A stretch of 64,000 nt of DNA, taken from NCBI GenBank assembly GCA_963789225.1, contig CAWBKD010000042.1, forward strand, positions 6,739-70,738, given 5' to 3'. This DNA comes from Palsa-504 sp963789225 (GTDB lineage Bacteria; Actinomycetota; Actinomycetes; Streptosporangiales; Streptosporangiaceae). Below the pieces are notes generated by a model. That model was not told the DNA's origin. It was given only the letters and a program-made list of their open reading frames with translations, and searched no databases. Below are positions 1-7,532 of the stretch, one piece after another (position 1 is the stretch's first letter; every line of letters begins with the position of its first letter). The position numbers and the translations under genes were made by a program.

Positions 1-720
1 GATGTCATTGAGCACGGTGGCGTCGATGCGCACCGGGGCGGTGGCGGTCAGGTGTTCGGCCAGGGCCGAGGGATCCAGCGGCGCCAGGTCGACGGTGATG
101 ACGCTGGGCAGGCGCTGCAGTTCGGCCGCCAACGGCCGGAGCGGATGGCGCCGGTGCAGGTCGTCGCTCCGGTAGCTGCCGATCAGCGCGACCCGTTCCC
201 TGTGCAGCATCCGGGACAGGAAGGTGACCAGGTCCCTGGTCGAGGCGTCGGCCCAGTGCAGGTCCTCCAGCACGAGCAGGACCGGGGCGGCGGCCGCGAG
301 CTCGGCGAGCAGGCCGAGCACGCCGCCGAGCATCTGCTGCCTGGCCAGGCCGGACCGGTCCTCGTCCGGCTGCTGGCCGTCCGTGCCCTCGGGCAGCAGC
401 CGGTTCAAGGCCGGGCGCGAGCTGAGTGCGTCGCGGACCCCGCTCGACTGGGTGGCACCGCGCAGCGCGTCGGCCAGCGGCAGGTAGGGGACGCTGTCGC
501 CCAGCTCGGCGCAGTGGCCGGACAGCACGGTGAAGCCGCGCCCGGCGGCGAGCGCGACGGCCTCGCTGATGAGTCGGGACTTGCCCACGCCCGCGTCCCC
601 GCTGACGAGCGCGACCACCGACCGGCCTGCCTCGGCGTCGTCGAGCAGGGTGAGCAGGCGGCTTAGCTCGCCGTCCCGCCCCACCATGCGCCCGGCCGAC
701 ATGCGCAGAACCATGTGCAT
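1..720 (-). CDS. LAL-type LuxR regulator / AAA ATPase, N-terminal part (runs off window)
   Basis: The first 240 residues are visible, entering from the left edge without a stop. A Walker A motif (GDAGVGKS) lies near residue 45 and a Walker B-like LLVLEDLHWAD near residue 150, followed by SYRSDDLHRRHPLR. This is the ATPase start of large ATP-binding LuxR-family regulators, in which a MalT-like NTPase and TPR region precede a C-terminal HTH. That C-terminus is outside the window, so the LuxR part is inference from the family. Four in-frame ATGs lie at 720, 714, 702 and 687; MVGRDGELSRLL at 687 is where family similarity begins, so the true start may be shorter. It is divergent from msrB across 62 bp. 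Confidence 0.8.
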   Translation of the reverse strand, partial: MHMVLRMSAGRMVGRDGELSRLLTLLDDAEAGRSVVALVSGDAGVGKSRLISEAVALAAGRGFTVLSGHCAELGDSVPYLPLADALRGATQSSGVRDALSSRPALNRLLPEGTDGQQPDEDRSGLARQQMLGGVLGLLAELAAAAPVLLVLEDLHWADASTRDLVTFLSRMLHRERVALIGSYRSDDLHRRHPLRPLAAELQRLPSVITVDLAPLDPSALAEHLTATAPVRIDATVLNDI

Positions 721-769
721 GAGTATCCCATCTAGCGGCTGCGATTCCGATTCGTTAAGGGCCCGGCGG

Positions 770-775
770 TACCCT
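770..775 (+). promoter_or_regulatory. -10 element of a probable leaderless msrB transcript
   Basis: TACCCT is followed by exactly 7 nt and then the msrB ATG; there is no Shine-Dalgarno sequence. In actinobacteria a TANNNT hexamer 6-7 nt before the start codon is the hallmark of leaderless mRNA. The function is inferred. Confidence 0.5.
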
Positions 776-782
776 GCATGTC

Positions 783-1187
783 ATGGACAAGGTCATCCGG
801 ACGGACGACGAGTGGCGGGAGCAGCTGACCCCGCAGGAGTACCGCGTGCTGCGGCAAGCCCACACCGAGGCCCCGTTCACCGGTGAGTACACCAATACCA
901 AGACCACGGGTGTGTACCGGTGCCGCGCGTGCGGCGCCGAGCTGTTCCGTTCGGATGCCAAGTTCGAGTCGCACTGCGGCTGGCCGTCGTTCTACCAGCC
1001 GACCGAAGGGGACGCCGTGGTCCTGATCGAGGACGACTCGCTCGGGATGACCCGCACCGAGGTGCGCTGCGCCGCCTGCGACTCGCACCTGGGCCACGTG
1101 TTCGCCGGTGAGGGCTACGACGTGCCGACCGATCAGCGCTGGTGCATCAACTCGGTCTCGCTGTCGCTGGAGCCCGAGGAATCGTGA
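783..1187 (+). CDS. msrB: Peptide-methionine (R)-S-oxide reductase MsrB
   Basis: Reduces methionine-R-sulfoxide in oxidised proteins in the cytosol. The 134 residues are of usual MsrB length. Two zinc-binding CxxC pairs (CRAC and CAAC), the GWPSF motif and the catalytic RWCINSVSL segment with its C-terminal cysteine are all present. The ATG lacks a Shine-Dalgarno and sits 7 nt after a TACCCT hexamer, suggesting leaderless expression. The TGA overlaps the GTG of the following cupin gene, so the two are probably co-transcribed. Confidence 0.95.
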   Translation: MDKVIRTDDEWREQLTPQEYRVLRQAHTEAPFTGEYTNTKTTGVYRCRACGAELFRSDAKFESHCGWPSFYQPTEGDAVVLIEDDSLGMTRTEVRCAACDSHLGHVFAGEGYDVPTDQRWCINSVSLSLEPEES

Positions 1188-1576
1188 GCCTGCGGCTGAT
1201 CCGGGCCGGATCGCTGTCGCATGGCACCGCGCAGACCAGCGGGATGGTCCGGACGGCCGCCATCTCCGGCGACCTGGTCGGCGCGCAGGCCCTGTGGATG
1301 GGCCGGACCGTGGTCCTGCCCGGGGCCTCCTCCGGTGACCACCACCACGGCGAGTCCGAGACGGGGATCTACGTGGTGTCCGGCCATCCGGTCTTCGTGT
1401 TCCGCGACCAGGACAGCGGGGAACTGGTCCGGCTGGAGACCGCACCGGGCGACTACGTTCGGGTTCCCCCGCACGTCCCGCACCGCGAGGAGAACCCGTC
1501 CCCGGACACCGAGGCCATCGTCGTGATCGCCCGGTCCACCCAGGAAGCCATCGTCGTCAACGTCCCCGCGCTCTGA
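1184..1576 (+). CDS. Cupin-domain protein
   Basis: A single-domain cupin of 130 residues. The two conserved metal-binding stretches are visible: GDHHHGESETGIYVVSG (motif 1, about residues 50-66) and PGDYVRVPPHVPHREENP (motif 2, about residues 87-104). The histidines and the glutamate needed to bind a divalent metal are kept. The start chosen is GTG, overlapping the msrB stop by 4 bp; an upstream ATG at 1142 inside msrB is less likely. The coupling hints at a role near oxidative stress, but the substrate cannot be told from sequence. Confidence 0.8.
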   Translation: MSLRLIRAGSLSHGTAQTSGMVRTAAISGDLVGAQALWMGRTVVLPGASSGDHHHGESETGIYVVSGHPVFVFRDQDSGELVRLETAPGDYVRVPPHVPHREENPSPDTEAIVVIARSTQEAIVVNVPAL

Positions 1577-1620
1577 CTCGAGACCGCTGGTTTGGATTTG
1601 CGTGGAAGTTTCGGGCTTGG

Positions 1621-1676
1621 TGGAAGATCCGGGGGGCTATGATCCCCCAGGATTTCCACTGAACCCGGATCTTCCA
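1621..1676. repeat. REP-like inverted-repeat cluster, GTGGAAGATCC family
   Basis: TGGAAGATCCGGG (1621-1633) is exactly inverted at 1664-1676. Between them lies a second, imperfect inverted copy (1644-1659) that pairs through a run of G and C, so the first copy can form either of two alternative hairpins. It lies in the 361-bp spacer between two convergent genes. A related GTGGAAGTTTCGGG sits just upstream. Confidence 0.75.
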
Positions 1677-1702
1677 TGATCTTTCAGCCGGCCGGCCTGA
1701 TT

Positions 1703-1783
1703 TTCGTGGTTGATCCGGGTCCTTCGGTTGATAAGGGGTACGGGAATGCACCGGATCAACCACGAAGCCCGGATCAACCACAA
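1703..1783. repeat. REP-like inverted-repeat cluster, GTGGTTGATCC family
   Basis: TTCGTGGTTGATCCGG (1703-1718) is exactly inverted at 1751-1766, 16-bp arms. A third copy at 1768-1783 is also inverted relative to the first, with 14 perfect bases. The order (forward, reverse, reverse) is the same as in the cluster at 1621-1676. Between the arms, CCTT...AAGG can fold into a minor hairpin. Apart from these clusters, 1577-1937 holds no gene that I can support. Confidence 0.75.
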
Positions 1784-1911
1784 TCTTTTAGGGGTGGAGG
1801 ACCGGGCGGCGGGTGTGCGGCCTTGCTGTGCTGTTAGTCGGGTCTCAGCCGCCGTAGCGACGATCCGGCGGGCGACCACGGCTGGGCATCGGAACCGTGG
1901 TCGACCTGGAC

Positions 1912-1925
1912 GCCTCCGAGGAGGC
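1912..1925 (-). terminator. Possible terminator hairpin of the DUF3089 lipoprotein gene
   Basis: GCCTCC-GA-GGAGGC lies 12 bp after the stop of the minus-strand gene. There is a 6-bp GC stem but no U tract, as is common in high-GC actinobacteria. Confidence 0.35.
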
Positions 1926-1937
1926 AGGCCCGGGCTG

Positions 1938-3137
1938 TCAGTTGTGCTCGCGGGTCCAGGTGGCCTCGGCGGCGGTGACGTCGCTGACCAGGTTGTCCTG
2001 GGTGAGGAACATGTCCCAGACGTGATAGCCGAAGTCGGTACCGCCGTCTTCGGTCAGGGTCGGTCCCTTGACCGTGCTGCCTGGGGTCTTGGTCACGTTC
2101 AGCCAGCTGGCTCCGTCAGCCTGCTCGCAGGTGGCGGTGTAGAGCCCGGGGAAAGCCACCCACGGGGTGGCGAGCTTGCCCTGGGTGGGGAAAGCCGCGT
2201 CCAGTGGGGCCGTCCCGCCCGACAGAGCGGCCGGGTTGACGCACACCACCTGCAGGCCGGTCTTGGCCGTCTGGTTGGACTGCAGCGAGACGCCCTGGCC
2301 GGGCCGGCCGAACAGGGAATCGGCGGGCGGCGTCGACGGGAAGCTCGAGAAGGCGATTACGCAGCCGGCCTGGCCCGGGCTGCTGCAGGCCGGGATGTGC
2401 TTGAAGGTGCCCCCGACCAGTTGCCCGCGTGGTACCTCGACGTTCCCGCCGAGGATCACGCCGGCCACGAGCCGGGCCCGCAGTGCCGGGTTGGGGTCGA
2501 CGATGTTCTGCAGGAGGAGGTTGAGCATCGCCGCGCCCTGGGAGTCGCCGATGACCACGAAGGGCCGATCGCCCAGCTCATGGGTGAGGAAATCCTCGAA
2601 ACCCGACCTGATGCTGTCATAAGCGGTTACCGTCTCGGCCGGGCCGAAGTTCAGGTCCGGGTGCGCTACGAGGTCGGCCAGGGTGACCTGGCGGTAGATG
2701 GGCGCGTACACCTGACAGACCGGGGAGAACGGTGAGCCCTGGTCGATGGCCGAGTTGACCTCGGTGCTCTGGATGGCCAGGTTGGCGTTGACCGAGGTCT
2801 CTTGCGAGACGGTGCCGTAGACGTAGAAGCAGGCGAAGCCGGCCGAGTTCGCAGGTTTCGGCGAACTGGCCGATATGGCCCCCGTCGGGCTCACGACGGT
2901 GGTCTGGAGGCTCTGTGTGCAGGGGTCATTCGGTATTCCCGGCTTGCAGAGCCAGATGGTCGACGGGGCGGACGCCGGTCCGCTACCGCCCGCTGACGTT
3001 GCCGTCGGGGTCGCCGTCGACGAGCACGAGGCGGCGAGGAGGGAGGCCGTCAGCAGCCCGGCGACGGCCGCCGCGAAGCGCCAGAACTGGTGTTTCTGCG
3101 CTGCGCCAGATAGGCAAGTTACTTGCATATCTCGCAT
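1938..3137 (-). CDS. DUF3089-family secreted lipoprotein (alpha/beta hydrolase-like)
   Basis: The protein has 399 residues. A hydrophobic segment (FAAAVAGLLTASLL) is followed by the lipobox AASC, so it should be exported and lipid-anchored. A Ser/Thr/Pro-rich linker leads to a domain with ACFYVYGT, then a GDSQGA nucleophile elbow typical of alpha/beta hydrolases, and a late GYHVWD segment carrying the likely catalytic histidine. This pattern fits DUF3089; the substrate is unknown. Start: ATG at 3137, with a second ATG at 3128. A perfect palindrome overlaps the second start, and a MarR gene is divergent 26 bp away, so repression by that regulator is likely (inference). Confidence 0.8.
   Translation of the reverse strand: MRDMQVTCLSGAAQKHQFWRFAAAVAGLLTASLLAASCSSTATPTATSAGGSGPASAPSTIWLCKPGIPNDPCTQSLQTTVVSPTGAISASSPKPANSAGFACFYVYGTVSQETSVNANLAIQSTEVNSAIDQGSPFSPVCQVYAPIYRQVTLADLVAHPDLNFGPAETVTAYDSIRSGFEDFLTHELGDRPFVVIGDSQGAAMLNLLLQNIVDPNPALRARLVAGVILGGNVEVPRGQLVGGTFKHIPACSSPGQAGCVIAFSSFPSTPPADSLFGRPGQGVSLQSNQTAKTGLQVVCVNPAALSGGTAPLDAAFPTQGKLATPWVAFPGLYTATCEQADGASWLNVTKTPGSTVKGPTLTEDGGTDFGYHVWDMFLTQDNLVSDVTAAEATWTREHN
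3114..3126. promoter_or_regulatory. Palindromic operator candidate for the adjacent MarR regulator
   Basis: GCAAGT-T-ACTTGC is a perfect 13-bp palindrome covering the start region of the DUF3089 gene and lying about 40 bp from the divergent MarR start. Size and symmetry fit a MarR-family site; binding is inferred. Confidence 0.5.
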
Positions 3138-3163
3138 AAGCTGTAGTGTGCCTGTCGATAGCC

Positions 3164-4012
3164 ATGAACGCAAATCCGCCCTACCGCTTCGGTAACCTGC
3201 TCGCCCGGGCCCGCCGGAGCTGGATCGAGCAGATAGCGGAGCGCATGCAGGAAGCCGGTTTCCCCGGCTACCGCCGGACCGACGCCGCGATACTCGGCAT
3301 CCTCCTCCATGGGCCGCTGGCGATCGGCCAGTTGGGGGAGGCGCTGGGTGTCAGCCGGCAGGCCGCCCGCCAGCTGGCCGACGGGCTGGTCGAGCGCGGT
3401 TACGCCGGCCTCGGCACCGACCAGGCCGATTCCCGTCGCACCCTGGTCGTGCTCACCCCGAGCGGCCATGTCTACGGGCGGGCGATCTGGGCGGCCCAGG
3501 ACGCCCTCAACGAGTTGGTTCGGAGCCGGGTGAGCGAAGCCGATCTCGCCGCTGCCGATGCCGTGCTCCGGGCCGTTTTCCCCGACGAACAGACCCGCGA
3601 GCAAGTGGACGAGGCGCTGCCTCCGCCGGCCGCGAGGCCGGTGCTGCCGTTAGTCGGGGTCTCGTGTGTCGTAGCGGCGGGTGCGCTTGACCGCGGCGCG
3701 GTTGCGCTTGGCCTGCAGGCGCCGCTCGTTCGCGGCCCGGCCGGGCCTGCTCGGGATGCGCGGGCGCTGGGGCGGGGCGATCGCGTCTCTGAGCAGGGCC
3801 GCGAGCCGGGCCCTGGCGGCCTGACGGTTGGCGAGCTGGCTGCGCTGCTCGGACGCGGCCACGGTCAGGACACCATCGGTCAGGCGCCCGGCGAGGCGCT
3901 CGAGCGCCCTGGCCTGCGCCCACGCCGGGAGCGCGGTCGAGTGCTCGACGTCGAAGGAGAGCTCGACCCGGCTGTCCGCGGTGTTGACCGACTGGCCTCC
4001 CGGTCCCGATGA
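3164..4012 (+). CDS. MarR-family transcriptional regulator with abnormal 3' extension
   Basis: The first 150 residues are an ordinary MarR winged-helix protein: a helical start, then LGILLHGPLAIGQLGEALGVSRQAARQLADGLVERGYAG and a DSRRTLVVLT wing. The frame does not stop where the family normally ends (about 3610-3650) but runs on to 4012, antisense to nearly all of arfB. A TAG at 3651-3653 in the next frame would end the protein at 163 residues with the usual small overlap with arfB. A one-base frameshift is therefore likely, and the last 130 residues are probably not real. ATG at 3164 is preferred over GTG at 3146. It probably controls the divergent lipoprotein. Confidence 0.7.
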   Translation: MNANPPYRFGNLLARARRSWIEQIAERMQEAGFPGYRRTDAAILGILLHGPLAIGQLGEALGVSRQAARQLADGLVERGYAGLGTDQADSRRTLVVLTPSGHVYGRAIWAAQDALNELVRSRVSEADLAAADAVLRAVFPDEQTREQVDEALPPPAARPVLPLVGVSCVVAAGALDRGAVALGLQAPLVRGPAGPARDARALGRGDRVSEQGREPGPGGLTVGELAALLGRGHGQDTIGQAPGEALERPGLRPRRERGRVLDVEGELDPAVRGVDRLASRSR

Positions 4013-4084
4013 CCGGGAGAACCGCTCGTGCAGTTCGACGGCCGGGATCACGAGCCAGCCGTTCACCTGCAGGTCGTCAGCCAC
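3650..4084 (-). CDS. arfB: Alternative ribosome-rescue factor ArfB (peptidyl-tRNA hydrolase)
   Basis: A 144-residue class I release-factor-like protein. The catalytic GGQ is in SSGPGGQSVNTADSRVEL near residue 30, and the basic tail (QAKRNRAAVKRTRR) matches the part of ArfB that enters the empty mRNA channel of a stalled ribosome. It hydrolyses peptidyl-tRNA on non-stop complexes. The start is GTG at 4084, 13 bp after the hemQ stop, so it belongs to a hemQ-arfB transcript. The opposite strand is open across it because of the MarR extension. Confidence 0.92.
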   Translation of the reverse strand: MADDLQVNGWLVIPAVELHERFSRSSGPGGQSVNTADSRVELSFDVEHSTALPAWAQARALERLAGRLTDGVLTVAASEQRSQLANRQAARARLAALLRDAIAPPQRPRIPSRPGRAANERRLQAKRNRAAVKRTRRYDTRDPD

Positions 4085-4097
4085 CCCGCGGTCCGGG

Positions 4098-4874
4098 TCA
4101 GGCGAGGTCGGCGACGAGCGCGCGCACCGGCTTGCGGTGGCCGGTATAGAACGGGATCTCGACCCGGGTATGCAACCGGGCTTGCGCCCCGCGCAGGTGG
4201 CGCATGAGGTCCACGATCCGGTGTAGCTCGTCGGCCTCGAACGCGAGCATCCACTCGTAGTCGTTGAGCGCGAAGCAGGCGACCGTGTTGGCCCTCACGT
4301 CGGGGTACTCGCGCGCCATCATCCCGTGCTCGGCGAGCAGCCTGCGGCGTTCGGCGGGATCGAGGAGGTACCACTCGTACGAGCGCACGAACGGGTACAC
4401 GCTCACGTACGCGCGCGGTTCCTCCTCCGCCAGGAAGGCCGGGATGTGGCTCCGGTTGAACTCGGCCGGGCGGTGCAGCGCCATCACCGACCAGACCGGC
4501 TCGCTGAGGCGGCCGAGGCGGGTCCGGCGGAACCGCACGTACAGCTCCTGGAGCTCATCCGAGGTCGGTGCCACCCACCAGAACATGTAATCCGCGTCCG
4601 CCCGGAAGCCCTGGATGTCGTAGCAGCCGCGGGTGACGATGCCCTTGCCGGCGGCCTGGTCGAGCAGGTCGGCGACCTCGGCCGCGGCGTTGCCGGGCCC
4701 GCCGGCCTCCAGCGCGGTCCGGTCGGCCACCCGGAACACCGACCACATCGTGTACCGGACCAGCTCGTTGAGCTCGCGCGCCTTGAGCTTGCGCGCCGCG
4801 TCGGCGGTTCCGTCGGTTCCGTCCGTCTCGGTGTGCGGGCCGCCCGGCTCGGTCATCCCGTGTTCGTCAGACAT
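4098..4874 (-). CDS. hemQ: Coproheme decarboxylase HemQ/ChdC
   Basis: This 258-residue chlorite-dismutase-fold protein converts coproheme III to heme b with peroxide, the last step of the coproporphyrin-dependent pathway. After a polar N-terminal tail, LNELVRYTMWSVFRV starts the family domain, and YPFVRSYEWYLL and FALNDYEWMLAFE follow. The first holds the conserved tyrosine region implicated in radical decarboxylation (family knowledge). It lies 41 bp downstream of cgoX on the same strand, and hemE is nearby. ATG at 4874 gives the usual length. Confidence 0.93.
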   Translation of the reverse strand: MSDEHGMTEPGGPHTETDGTDGTADAARKLKARELNELVRYTMWSVFRVADRTALEAGGPGNAAAEVADLLDQAAGKGIVTRGCYDIQGFRADADYMFWWVAPTSDELQELYVRFRRTRLGRLSEPVWSVMALHRPAEFNRSHIPAFLAEEEPRAYVSVYPFVRSYEWYLLDPAERRRLLAEHGMMAREYPDVRANTVACFALNDYEWMLAFEADELHRIVDLMRHLRGAQARLHTRVEIPFYTGHRKPVRALVADLA

Positions 4875-4915
4875 GCCACCATTGTCGACCACGCGGCCTG
4901 GCCATGCGGCACCGG

Positions 4916-6379
4916 TCAGCGCCGCGCCGCGAGGAACGCCGTGACCTGGCTGGCCGCCGCGCGGGCGGTGCCGATGCAGGCGGGTATGCCCACCCCGTCG
5001 TAGGCCGCGCCGCAGACGGCCAGGCCCGGCTGGGCCGCGACCCCCGCTCGGATCCTCGCCACCCGGTCGAGGTGTCCCACCGTGTACTGGGGCAGCGCCC
5101 CGCCCCACCGGGTCACGCGGGTGGCGGCCGGCCCGCCGCAGACCCCGGTCGCCGCCGCGAGCTCCGCGACGGCCAGCGAGGCAAGCTCGTCGTCGGCTCG
5201 CTGCAGCAGGGCTTCCTCGCCGATCCGGCCGACCGAGCACCGGACAATCTCGAGCGGCCCTGTGCCAAACTCCGGGGTCCCGGCCAGGTGCGGCCACTTG
5301 ACCGTGGAGAAGGTGACGGCCTTGACCGCCCGCCCGTCGACGGCAGGGACCAGGTACCCGCTCCAGCCCAGCGCCGCCAGCCCGGGCGCGGGAAAGGCCG
5401 AGCGCGGGTACGCGAGCGTGATGATCGCCATGCTCGCGTAGCCGATCTCGGCGAGCGCCGCGACGGCGGCCGAGGCGCCCGGCACGCCGGCGAGCAGCCG
5501 GCCAGCGGGCCGCGCCGGGACCGCCAGGATCACCGCGTCGGCGTCGACCTCCTCCGGGGCCGCCGCCGATCCCACCATGAGCCGCCAGCCGCCCTCGGCC
5601 CGGGACAGCTCGCGGGCCATCGCGCCGATGCGCACGTGGGCGCCCGAGGCCTTCGCCAGGAACTCGGGCAGCGTGCCCAGTCCGCCGGCCAGCGTCGTGA
5701 ACACCGATCTGCCGGGCGCGGTCCTGCCGTCCTGGTCAGCAAGCGGAGCCGGCGACGGGAGCAAAGACCCGGCCGCCTCCGCGAGCGACCGGTACTTCCG
5801 CGAGGCGGTGGCCAGCGCCGGCAACGTCGCTTCAAAGGACAGTTCCTCCGAACGTCCGGCGTACACGCCCCCGAGCAGCGGATCGACCAGCCGGTCGACG
5901 ACCTCGGCGCCGAGCCGGGCCCCGACGTACCGCGCGACCGCCACGTCGCCGTCGCGGGCGGTCGGCGGCAGCTCGAGGTCCTGGCTGGCTCTGGCGACAC
6001 CCTCGCCGGAGAGCACTCCGGACCTGGCCAGCTCGGTCATGTCGGAGGGCACGCCCATGAACTGACGCCCCGGCAGCGGCCGCAGCGCGCCGAGCGTCCA
6101 GATCGCCGAGGACGTCGTTCCCGGGTCGACGCGCTCGCCGCCCAGTCCCAGCTCAGCGATCAGCCCGGTGCCTTCAGGCCTGGTGACGAGCAGCGCCTCG
6201 GCCCCCTCGTCGACGGCGACGCCCGCGATCTCCGATACGCAGAGCTTGCCGCCCGGCCGCGGTGATCCCTCCAGGACGGTCACCCGGACCGGCTCGTCCC
6301 TGAGGAAGAACGCCGCCGCCAGCCCGGCGATCCCGCCCCCCACGATTACCACGTGCGGCCGCGCGTCCGTTGGATGCAT
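4916..6379 (-). CDS. cgoX: Coproporphyrinogen III oxidase (HemY/CgoX, FAD-dependent)
   Basis: Oxidises coproporphyrinogen III to coproporphyrin III with FAD and O2. An N-terminal Rossmann motif (VIVGGGIAGLAAAFFL), the second nucleotide-contact segment VLEGSPRPGGKL and a C-terminal GAAYDGVGIPACIGTARAAA FAD motif are all present in 487 residues. Older annotation calls this protoporphyrinogen oxidase (hemG/hemY). Because HemQ is next to it and a ferrochelatase with actinobacterial cysteines is at 45.6 kb, the coproporphyrinogen role is more likely. ATG at 6379 directly before HPTDARPHVVIVGGG is the best start, with GGAGG 4 nt upstream. Confidence 0.92.
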   Translation of the reverse strand: MHPTDARPHVVIVGGGIAGLAAAFFLRDEPVRVTVLEGSPRPGGKLCVSEIAGVAVDEGAEALLVTRPEGTGLIAELGLGGERVDPGTTSSAIWTLGALRPLPGRQFMGVPSDMTELARSGVLSGEGVARASQDLELPPTARDGDVAVARYVGARLGAEVVDRLVDPLLGGVYAGRSEELSFEATLPALATASRKYRSLAEAAGSLLPSPAPLADQDGRTAPGRSVFTTLAGGLGTLPEFLAKASGAHVRIGAMARELSRAEGGWRLMVGSAAAPEEVDADAVILAVPARPAGRLLAGVPGASAAVAALAEIGYASMAIITLAYPRSAFPAPGLAALGWSGYLVPAVDGRAVKAVTFSTVKWPHLAGTPEFGTGPLEIVRCSVGRIGEEALLQRADDELASLAVAELAAATGVCGGPAATRVTRWGGALPQYTVGHLDRVARIRAGVAAQPGLAVCGAAYDGVGIPACIGTARAAASQVTAFLAARR

Positions 6380-6486
6380 GCCTCCAGCCTCGCAGATAGA
6401 AGGTTGTGACCGGGGTGCGGCCGGGCCGCTGCGCGATCGTGACCAGTACGACGGAACCGGGCGGGTGTGGCCGCCGTCACATCCGC

Positions 6487-7485
6487 ATGCTGAACGTACA
6501 GGGTTTGCAGGGCCGGTCCGCGCGGACCTGGCGCACACGATTCGGGGTCGCCGGGCTGGCGGCTGTCGCCGCCATGCTCGGCGGAGCGCTTTTCCTGGCC
6601 GGCTGCTCGAGCAGCGCATCCAGCTCCGCTGCCACCACAGCGGGCACTCCGGCCAGGTCGTTGCCGTCCGGGGCAGCGATGGCGGGAGCACCCGCCGCGA
6701 TTCCCAGCGCGCCCGCCGCCTCCGGGCTGTCGTCGCAGGGCAGCAAGGCCGTCACCACCGTCCAGCTCGCGCCCGGGAGCGACATTATCTACAACGCCCA
6801 GCTGACCGTGCGGGCGCAGAACGTCAATTCCGCGACCACCAGGGCCACGCAGATCGCCGAGGGCATCGGCGGATACGTCTCGAGCGAGAACAACTCGGCC
6901 AACCCGGATCACCCGTCGCAGGCCACCGCCTCCATCACGCTGAAGATCCCGGTGGCCTCGTACGCGGGCACCCTCAGCGAGCTCGCGACCAGCCTCGGCA
7001 CGCAACTGTCGCTGCAGCAGCAGGCCCAGGACGTGACCGAGCAGGTAGCCGACGTGAACAGCCAGGTCGCGTCCTTCGAGGCGGCCATCGCCCAGCTACG
7101 CGCGCTGCTTTCGCACGCCGGCTCGGTCAATGACCTGCTCAACGTCCAGAACCAGATCAACCAGGAGGAGTCCCAGCTGGAGGCGCTGGAAGCGCAGCAG
7201 CGGGCCCTCAGCCACGAGACGACCTACGCGACGGTGACCGTCACCATCCTCGGCCCGAAGGCCAAGCCGCCGGTCCACCACCCGAAGGCCCCGCCCTCGC
7301 TGGGCGGCGGCTGGAAGGCCGGCTGGCGCGGTCTGCGGATCGCGGTGGACTGGACGCTGGCCTTCCTCGGCGCCGTCGCGCCGTTCGCCGTCGTCGCGGC
7401 CATCGTCGCGTTCGTGGTCTTCCGCGGCCGGCGCTGGCTGCTCCGCCGCAGACCGACGGCCCAGCCTGCCTCGCAGGACAACTAG
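6487..7485 (+). CDS. DUF4349-domain lipoprotein
   Basis: A 332-residue exported protein. The signal segment VAGLAAVAAMLGGALFLAGC ends in a lipobox with Cys. After a low-complexity Ala/Ser linker comes the DUF4349 domain (IIYNAQLTVRAQNVNSATTRA through ETTYATVTVTILG), including a coiled coil rich in Gln and Leu (QEESQLEALEAQQRALS). One transmembrane helix near the C-terminus (TLAFLGAVAPFAVVAAIVAFVVF) is followed by Arg-rich residues, so the domain faces outward. Function is unknown. ATG at 6487 is chosen because it leaves a normal promoter gap from cgoX; GTG at 6406 is the alternative. Confidence 0.82.
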   Translation: MLNVQGLQGRSARTWRTRFGVAGLAAVAAMLGGALFLAGCSSSASSSAATTAGTPARSLPSGAAMAGAPAAIPSAPAASGLSSQGSKAVTTVQLAPGSDIIYNAQLTVRAQNVNSATTRATQIAEGIGGYVSSENNSANPDHPSQATASITLKIPVASYAGTLSELATSLGTQLSLQQQAQDVTEQVADVNSQVASFEAAIAQLRALLSHAGSVNDLLNVQNQINQEESQLEALEAQQRALSHETTYATVTVTILGPKAKPPVHHPKAPPSLGGGWKAGWRGLRIAVDWTLAFLGAVAPFAVVAAIVAFVVFRGRRWLLRRRPTAQPASQDN

Positions 7486-7519
7486 CCGAGGTGAAGCTCT
7501 CGGCCGCAGGGTGATCGGG

Positions 7520-7525
7520 TAGCGT
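7520..7525 (+). promoter_or_regulatory. -10 element of a probable leaderless transcript (aldolase gene)
   Basis: TAGCGT, 7 nt, then the ATG at 7533; no Shine-Dalgarno between the preceding stop and this start. Confidence 0.45.
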
Positions 7526-7532
7526 CCCGACC

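Noticed and set aside
2875..3195. Plus-strand frame opposite the lipoprotein signal region
   Set aside because: The minus-strand product has a clear lipobox and hydrolase motif.
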